Positions 57,468 through 64,000 of a DNA stretch of 64,000 bases are shown one piece after another. The DNA comes from Intestinimonas timonensis (GTDB lineage Bacteria > Bacillota > Clostridia > Oscillospirales > Oscillospiraceae). The number at the start of each line of letters is the position of its first letter. The stretch's first letter is position 1. The DNA lies in the NCBI RefSeq assembly GCF_900626145.1, contig NZ_LR130817.1, forward strand, positions 335,643 to 399,642. Direction: 5' to 3'. Under the pieces are notes generated by a model. The model searched no databases, had not been told where the DNA came from, and was given only the letters and a program-made list of their open reading frames with translations. The position numbers and the translations under genes were made by a program.

Positions 57468-57710
57468 TTGCTCACCGAGCTCAAGACCGGACCCCGGGTG
57501 GTGGGCGCCAAGCAGACCCGCCGCGCTCTCAGCGATGGAAAGGCCGTTCGGGTCTATCTGGCAGAGGACGCCGACCCGGGTGTGACCGGACCCATCGAAG
57601 CCCTGTGCGCCGAGAAGGGCACAGAGGTGATCCATGTTCCCGCCATGCGGGAGCTGGGCCAGGCCTGCGGCATCGCCGTGGGAGCCGCCGTGGCGGCACT
57701 GGTCCGCTGA
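57468..57710 (+). CDS. L7Ae/L30e-type ribosome-associated protein (YbxF-like)
   Basis: 80 residues: GPRVVGAKQTRRALSDGKAV, RVYLAEDADPGVTGPIEAL, CGIAVGAAVAALV. Kink-turn-binding fold that sits just before rpsL in many Firmicutes (YbxF/RplGB). The start is TTG 57468, 8 bases after AAGGGGG. The longer in-frame ORF from 57258 overlaps the promoter and is rejected. Confidence 0.82.
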   Translation: MLTELKTGPRVVGAKQTRRALSDGKAVRVYLAEDADPGVTGPIEALCAEKGTEVIHVPAMRELGQACGIAVGAAVAALVR

Positions 57711-57791
57711 AAGTGATTTTAACGGAATAATTTCCTGTTATTCCGTTAAAATATATTTTTGATTGAAAATGCGAGAAAGGAGGAAACATCC

Positions 57792-58214
57792 ATGCCTACG
57801 TTCAACCAGCTCGTCCGCAAGGGCCGCGAGAAGGTGACCTACAAGTCCACTTCCCCCGCCATGCAGCACGGCCTGAACACCCTGAAGAACCGCGAGACCG
57901 ACCTGCCTTCTCCCCAGAAGCGCGGCGTGTGCACCGCTGTTCGTACCTCTACCCCCAAGAAGCCTAACTCCGCGCTCCGTAAGATCGCCCGTGTGAAGCT
58001 CACCAACGGTTACGAGGTCACCGCTTATATCCCCGGTGTCGGCCACAACCTGCAGGAGCACTCCGTGGTCATGATCCGCGGCGGCCGTGTTAAGGACCTG
58101 CCCGGCGTGCGTTACCACATCATCCGTGGTACCCTCGATACCCAGGGCGTCTCCGGCCGTATGCAGGCCCGTTCCAAGTACGGCGCCAAGCGGCCCAAGG
58201 CCGGCAAGAAGTAA
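57792..58214 (+). CDS. rpsL: 30S ribosomal protein S12
   Basis: 140 residues, complete S12: [20 protein letters not shown] with the conserved Lys, and [19 protein letters not shown] with the Asp that RimO methylthiolates. AGGAGG before ATG. 81 bases after the L7Ae-like gene. Confidence 0.98.
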   Translation: MPTFNQLVRKGREKVTYKSTSPAMQHGLNTLKNRETDLPSPQKRGVCTAVRTSTPKKPNSALRKIARVKLTNGYEVTAYIPGVGHNLQEHSVVMIRGGRVKDLPGVRYHIIRGTLDTQGVSGRMQARSKYGAKRPKAGKK

Positions 58215-58428
58215 GAGATTACTTCTCCATGGAACGCGGTCGCGTTCCGCGCAACCATGAACGACTTTCGCGCTCGTAGCGCAAGGCAGTTGTCCTTGCA
58301 GAAGCGCTTACCTATATAATAGGGGCGTTTTCCTGTGAGGCACTGGACAAGCAGGCACTTGTCTTACACGGGGGCTTTTTGAAGCCTTCGAGTACCTATG
58401 AAATCATACTGTGAAGGAGGGAAGCAAA
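58215..58428 (+). other. structured rpsL-rpsG intergenic region
   Basis: 214 bases without a gene. Successive hairpins: GGAACGC-GGTC-GCGTTCC (58231-58248), GCGCT-CGT-AGCGC (58270-58282), GCAAGG/CCTTGC (58281-58299) that competes with it, CCTAT-ATA-ATAGG (58311-58323) followed by GGGCGTTTT, and GACAAG/CTTGTC. This may regulate the ratio of S12 to S7-EF-G, or mark an internal processing site. Confidence 0.6.
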
Positions 58429-58899
58429 GTGCCCAGAAGAGGAAACGTACCCAAGCGGGAGGTTCTGCCCGATCCCCTGTATAACTCCGTCCTGGTGACC
58501 AAGCTGGTCAACAGCATCATGCTGGACGGTAAGAAGGGTGTCTCCCAGAAAGTGGTCTACGGTGCTTTCGACATTATCAAGGAAAAGACCGGTAAGGAAC
58601 CCCTGGAGGTCTTCACCACCGCTCTGGAGAACATCATGCCGTCCCTGGAGGTCAAGGCCCGCCGTGTGGGCGGCGCCACCTACCAGGTGCCCATCGAGGT
58701 CCGCCCCGAGCGTCGTCAGACCCTCGGTCTGCGCTGGCTCACCACTTATGCCCGCAACCGCAGCGAGAAGACCATGAAGGAGCGTCTCGCCGGCGAGATC
58801 ATGGATGCCGCCAATAACCTCGGTTCCGCGGTCAAGAAGCGCGAGGATACTCACAAGATGGCCGAGTCCAACAAGGCCTTCGCGCATTACCGCTGGTAA
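58429..58899 (+). CDS. rpsG: 30S ribosomal protein S7
   Basis: 156 residues, S7 family: [40 protein letters not shown], and C-terminal AHYRW. Starts at GTG 58429 behind AAGGAGGG; the upstream in-frame ATG at 58411 precedes that site. Confidence 0.97.
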   Translation: MPRRGNVPKREVLPDPLYNSVLVTKLVNSIMLDGKKGVSQKVVYGAFDIIKEKTGKEPLEVFTTALENIMPSLEVKARRVGGATYQVPIEVRPERRQTLGLRWLTTYARNRSEKTMKERLAGEIMDAANNLGSAVKKREDTHKMAESNKAFAHYRW

Positions 58900-58916
58900 T
58901 AAGGAGTTATTAGAGT

Positions 58917-61025
58917 ATGCCTAGAAAAGTCAGCCTAGAGAATACGCGTAACATCGGCATCATGGCCCACATCGATGCCGGTAAGACGACGACTACCGAG
59001 CGTATCCTGTTCTACACCGGCGTCAACTACAAGATCGGTGAGACCCACGACGGCACCGCCACCATGGACTGGATGGCTCAGGAGCAGGAGCGCGGCATCA
59101 CCATTACCTCCGCCGCTACCACCTGCTATTGGCAGGGCTCCAAGAACCAGTTCCCCCAGACCCGTATCAACATCATCGACACCCCGGGCCACGTGGACTT
59201 CACCGTTGAGGTGGAGCGCTCCCTGCGCGTGCTGGACGGTTCCGTGACCGTCATGTGCGCCAAGGGCGGCGTGGAGCCCCAGTCCGAGACTGTGTGGCGC
59301 CAGGCCGACCACTACAAGGTCCCCCGCATGATCTACGTCAACAAGATGGACATCATGGGTGCCGATTTCTACAACGTGCTGCGCATGATTCACGACCGCC
59401 TCAAGTGCAACGCCGTGCCCATCCAGCTCCCCATCGGTAAGGAAGAGACCTTCAAGGGCATCATCGACCTCATCGAGATGGACGCTGACATCTACTACGA
59501 TGAGATGGGTAAGGACATGCGCGTGGAGGAGATCCCCGCCGACATGATGGAGCTGGCCCAGGAGTACCGGACCAAGCTCATCGACGCCTGCGCCGATCTC
59601 TCCGATGAGATCATGGAACTGGCCCTGGAGGAGAAGCCCATTCCTCAGGACCTGATCCGGAAGGTCATCCGTCAGGGCACCATCGACAACAAGTTTGTCC
59701 CCGTGACCTGCGGCACCTCCTACAAGAACAAGGGTGTGCAGAAGCTGCTGGACGCCATCGTGGACTTCATGCCCTCCCCCTTGGATATCCCTGCCATCGA
59801 CGGTGTGAACCCCGAGACCGACGAAGAGGACAGCCGTCCCGCCGACGACAACGCCCCCTTCTCCGCTCTGGCCTTCAAGATCATGACCGACCCCTATGTG
59901 GGCCGTCTGTCATTCATCCGTGTGTACTCCGGCCTGCTCAACACCGGTACCTCCGTGCTCAACTCCACCAAGAACCAGAAGGAGCGCATCGGTCGTATCC
60001 TGCAGATGCACGCCAATCACCGTGAGGACATCGAGACCGTCTACTCCGGCGACATCGCCGCCGTGGTCGGCCTGAAGAACACCACCACCGGCGACACCCT
60101 GTGTGATGAGAAGCATCCCATCATCCTGGAGTCCATGGAGTTCCCCGAGCCTGTTATCCGCGTGGCCATCGAGCCCAAGACCAAGGCCGGTCAGGAGAAG
60201 ATGGGCCTTGCTCTGGTGAAGCTGGCTGAGGAGGACCCCACCTTCAAGACCTACACCGACGATGAGACTGGTCAGACCATCATCGCTGGCATGGGCGAGC
60301 TCCACCTGGAGATCATCGTGGACCGTCTGCTCCGCGAGTTCAAGGTGGAGGCCAACGTGGGTGCTCCCCAGGTCGCCTACAAGGAGACCATCAAGAAGGC
60401 TGTCGAGCAGGACACCAAGTATGCCCGTCAGTCCGGCGGTAAGGGCCAGTACGGCCACGTCCGCATCACCGTTGAGCCCAACGAGCCCGGCAAGGGTTAC
60501 GAGTTCCTCAACGAGATCACCGGCGGCGTCATCCCCAAGGAGTATATTCCTGCTGTCGATGCCGGTATCCAGGGTGCTATGCAGGCCGGCGTTCTGGCTG
60601 GCTACCCCGTGGTCGACGTGAAGGTCCACCTGACCTTCGGCTCCTACCACGAGGTCGACTCCTCCGAGATGGCCTTTAAGATCGCTGGCTCCATGGCCTT
60701 CAAGGAGGCCTGCCGCAAGGCCAATCCCGTCCTGCTGGAGCCTGTGATGAAGGTCTCCGTCATCGTCCCCGACGAGTACCTGGGCAACGTCATTGGCGAC
60801 CTGAACGGCCGCCGCGGCATGATCCAGGGTCAGGAGAGCCGTCCCGGCGCCACCCAGATCGACGCTCTGGTGCCTCTGGCCAACATGTTTGGCTACGCCA
60901 CCGATCTGCGTTCCAGCACTCAGGGCCGCGGCCAGTACTCTATGGAGCCCCACAGCTACGTGGAGATCCCCAAGAGCATTGCCGAGAAGATCATCGCTGA
61001 GCGCGGCCGCAACAACGCGGAATAA
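58917..61025 (+). CDS. fusA: elongation factor G
   Basis: 702 residues. G1 [16 protein letters not shown]2/switch [12 protein letters not shown]3 DTPGHVDF, G4 NKMD; domains II-V with GGKGQYGHV and [12 protein letters not shown]. Translocase of protein synthesis. 17 bases after rpsG. Confidence 0.98.
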   Translation: MPRKVSLENTRNIGIMAHIDAGKTTTTERILFYTGVNYKIGETHDGTATMDWMAQEQERGITITSAATTCYWQGSKNQFPQTRINIIDTPGHVDFTVEVERSLRVLDGSVTVMCAKGGVEPQSETVWRQADHYKVPRMIYVNKMDIMGADFYNVLRMIHDRLKCNAVPIQLPIGKEETFKGIIDLIEMDADIYYDEMGKDMRVEEIPADMMELAQEYRTKLIDACADLSDEIMELALEEKPIPQDLIRKVIRQGTIDNKFVPVTCGTSYKNKGVQKLLDAIVDFMPSPLDIPAIDGVNPETDEEDSRPADDNAPFSALAFKIMTDPYVGRLSFIRVYSGLLNTGTSVLNSTKNQKERIGRILQMHANHREDIETVYSGDIAAVVGLKNTTTGDTLCDEKHPIILESMEFPEPVIRVAIEPKTKAGQEKMGLALVKLAEEDPTFKTYTDDETGQTIIAGMGELHLEIIVDRLLREFKVEANVGAPQVAYKETIKKAVEQDTKYARQSGGKGQYGHVRITVEPNEPGKGYEFLNEITGGVIPKEYIPAVDAGIQGAMQAGVLAGYPVVDVKVHLTFGSYHEVDSSEMAFKIAGSMAFKEACRKANPVLLEPVMKVSVIVPDEYLGNVIGDLNGRRGMIQGQESRPGATQIDALVPLANMFGYATDLRSSTQGRGQYSMEPHSYVEIPKSIAEKIIAERGRNNAE

Positions 61026-61076
61026 ATTCTACGCTTTCCCTGGGGCCTTTGCCTCAGGGCAGGGCGAGAAAGGGTA

Positions 61077-61105
61077 TTGCAATTCTGACGGCTATGCGTT
61101 AGAAT
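61077..61105 (+). promoter_or_regulatory. promoter of tuf
   Basis: TTGCAA (61077-61082), 17-bp spacer, TAGAAT (61100-61105), giving tuf extra expression beyond the operon promoter. Confidence 0.6.
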
Positions 61106-61159
61106 GTTACCCGTAATTATACAGTCGTAAAACCTGTAATATAAGGAGGATAACTTAAA

Positions 61160-62362
<1,203 letters not shown>

Positions 62363-62375
62363 TTTTACTCCTAAG

Positions 62376-62409
62376 ACACCCCACCGCAGATGCGGTGGGG
62401 TGTTTTTTT
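62376..62409 (+). terminator. terminator after tuf
   Basis: ACACCCCACCGCA-GA-TGCGGTGGGGTGT followed by seven Ts. Confidence 0.95.
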
Positions 62410-62506
62410 GCCCTATCAATGCTGAAACAGCGGTGAAATCAGTAGATTTTGTATCGGAAGGGCCGACCTTTTTTAAATGGGCGGGTTCTCTTTTTACGGA
62501 TACCAT

Positions 62507-62514
62507 GGTATACT
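62507..62514 (+). promoter_or_regulatory. extended -10 of the mscS gene
   Basis: TGGTATACT within the palindrome ATACCATGGTAT, 45 bases before the ATG; -35 is poor. Confidence 0.4.
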
Positions 62515-62559
62515 GATACCACCATACAGATGGTGAAAAGGGGAGAGGAGGAGAATAGA

Positions 62560-63402
62560 ATGTCGACAGAGCTGCCCACTTCCAGCGCTACACCGGAGGA
62601 AACGGTGGAAGTATTCGAGCAGGTCGCACGGGGGATGACCCTGACAAAGGCGCTATACGGTGTGCTTCTGTTTCTGGCCTGTATGGCGGTGATGAAGGTG
62701 GTTTTGTCCTTCATTGATCGCACCATGACCCGGTTGAAGGTGGAGCCTACCGTCCATAATTTCACCCACTCCTGCCTCAAGGTACTGATGTGGGTGGTCA
62801 CCGGTCTGATCGTAGCCGCCTATCTGAACTTCCCGGTCAACTCCCTGGTGACAGTACTGGGCGTCATCGGTGTAGCACTGTCCCTCTCCCTCCAGGGAAG
62901 CTTGTCCAATCTGGCAGGGGGCATCACGGTCATGGCTACCCGCCCCTTTGCTGTAGGGGACTATGTGGAAGCCGGCGGCGTGTCCGGCACGGTTAATGAG
63001 ATCGGTTTGGTTTACACCAAGCTGAAGACCATTGATAATAAGATCATCTTTATCCCCAACGGTGAGATTTCGGGGGAGAAGATCGTCAACTATAATAAGC
63101 AGGAGCAGCGCCGGGTGGACCTCACCTTCACCGTCTCCTACGATGATGACCCGGAGCGGGTCAAGGAGATCATGCGCCAGGTCATCGGCGCCCATCCCAA
63201 GGCACTCTTCACCCCGGAACCCTTTGTCCGAACGACCTCACTGGGAGAGAGCAGCGTGGGCTATACCCTGCGGGTATGGTGTGCCACGGAGGATTATTGG
63301 GACCTCTATTATGACCTGCTGGAGCAGGTCCGTGCCGCCTTCGACAGGGAGGGCGTGGAGCTCACCTACAACCACCTCAACGTACACATCATGAAGGAGT
63401 GA
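62560..63402 (+). CDS. mscS: small-conductance mechanosensitive channel (MscS family)
   Basis: 280 residues, three membrane helices with pore helix VLGVIGVALSLSLQGSLSNL, beta domain AVGDYVEAGGVSGTVNEIGL, and C-terminal alpha/beta domain. Releases solutes on osmotic downshock. ATG 62560 follows GAGGAGGAG. The next gene starts 14 bases later. Confidence 0.93.
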   Translation: MSTELPTSSATPEETVEVFEQVARGMTLTKALYGVLLFLACMAVMKVVLSFIDRTMTRLKVEPTVHNFTHSCLKVLMWVVTGLIVAAYLNFPVNSLVTVLGVIGVALSLSLQGSLSNLAGGITVMATRPFAVGDYVEAGGVSGTVNEIGLVYTKLKTIDNKIIFIPNGEISGEKIVNYNKQEQRRVDLTFTVSYDDDPERVKEIMRQVIGAHPKALFTPEPFVRTTSLGESSVGYTLRVWCATEDYWDLYYDLLEQVRAAFDREGVELTYNHLNVHIMKE

Positions 63403-63416
63403 GGTGGGAACTGCGT

Positions 63417-63994
63417 ATGTACGACGACAATCTGCTGGCTGGCCGGGGCCTGAGACTCCTTTTCATCTCTCAGCTGCTGGCCTTGATCGCGGACCTGATC
63501 GGAGATGGGTTGTGCTGTGCGTCATCCTGTATATCGTGTCCTTTGCGATGGCCATTGGCGCACTGAACGTGGCGGCTCCCAGCCACCCTTATTTTGGCCG
63601 GGCCTTCTGGCTCAATATTGCCCGGGTGGTACTTACCGGCCTCACAATTTTTAGCGGCGCATACGAGCTGACGGGACTGGTGATTGTGTTCTCCATAGCC
63701 GGTTTGGCCCTGGAAGCATATATCGTCTACCTCGTCTGTACCGCGGCGGGACAGATCCTCATCATCAACGGTTATGCTACCCTGGCTGACAAGGGGGCCA
63801 CTGTGTGGAAGGTCAATCTGTTCTGCACCTTTGCCCTTGCCTGCTTCATGGTGATGGCCCTGGCACCCCTTTTGCTGATATTGGTCGGTGTGTTGGTGAT
63901 CGGCACGGCAATCGCCACACTGGTGGGCAGTCTTTTGTACCTGAAGTTCCTCAGCAATGCCTATCATATCCTGCTGGGGGCGGAGAATTTCTGA
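63417..63994 (+). pseudogene. membrane protein with a frameshift
   Basis: ATG 63417 after GAGGTGGG opens MYDDNLLAGRGLRLLFISQL, a natural membrane-protein start. This frame ends soon after about 63510. The continuing hydrophobic protein (VVLCVILYIVSFAMAIGALN to LGAENF) is in another frame, reachable from a start at 63404 that gives an unnatural N-terminus. Five hydrophobic segments follow. A small indel near 63498-63512 (around ATCGGAGATGG) explains this; a sequencing error is possible. Family not recognised. Confidence 0.65.
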
Positions 63995-64000
63995 AAAGCG

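Overview
The window is a GC-rich, gene-dense chromosomal segment of a low-oxygen Firmicute. Gene content (class III fructose-bisphosphatase, YqhQ/DUF1385, DUF3793, Mini-RNase III, RqcH, T-box and AdoCbl riboswitch control, AGGAGG ribosome sites with many TTG/GTG starts) fits a gut Clostridia of the Oscillospiraceae (Flavonifractor/Lawsonibacter/Intestinimonas-like). That placement is inference from gene content; no rRNA is present.

Layout. 1-4301: the end of an ethanolamine-utilisation microcompartment locus (PduS-like corrin reductase, tandem-BMC shell protein, EutH, EutQ, an AdoCbl riboswitch with its own promoter and terminator, a second attenuator, EutL). 4392-11444: YaaA, Na/Pi cotransporter behind a leader-peptide attenuator, a diguanylate cyclase, Dus, a nitroreductase, and an iron-siderophore binding lipoprotein. 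11488-14150: a scar zone. A truncated ABC ATPase is fused to a truncated RCC1/SLH surface protein, followed by an IS110 remnant, an IS5-family end and gene stubs, next to tRNA-Leu(CAA). 14485-24748: lipoprotein and two-component system, then YqhQ, PrmC, RecA, RecX, nitroreductase, RimO and PgsA. 24808-27363: two zinc-ribbon proteins flanking an IS5-family element and an AT-rich truncated gene. 27377-29833: T-box-controlled cysE-cysS. 29908-37209: DUF4230, M20 peptidase, MATE, DUF5317, HD-GYP and a 27-aa hydrophobic peptide not previously called. 37347-43904: Mini-RNase III, RqcH, and a response regulator/ABC/histidine kinase module resembling bacteriocin-immunity systems. 43943-48850: an anchored protein, uridine phosphorylase, a glycosyltransferase and a MarR-MATE pair. 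48900-55038: an iron/metal regulon (Feo-associated Cys-rich protein, FeoB, two FeoA, two DtxR-family regulators, DUF3793, flavodoxin, ZIP) with repeated GTTAG-N6-CTAAC operators. 55045-64000: class III FBPase, then the str operon (L7Ae-like, rpsL, rpsG, fusA, tuf), MscS, and a frameshifted membrane protein.

The parts most worth attention are the free-standing AdoCbl-sensing RNA and attenuator in the eut locus, the metal operator set, the deletion scar and mobile-element debris by tRNA-Leu, and the small peptides in leader regions.
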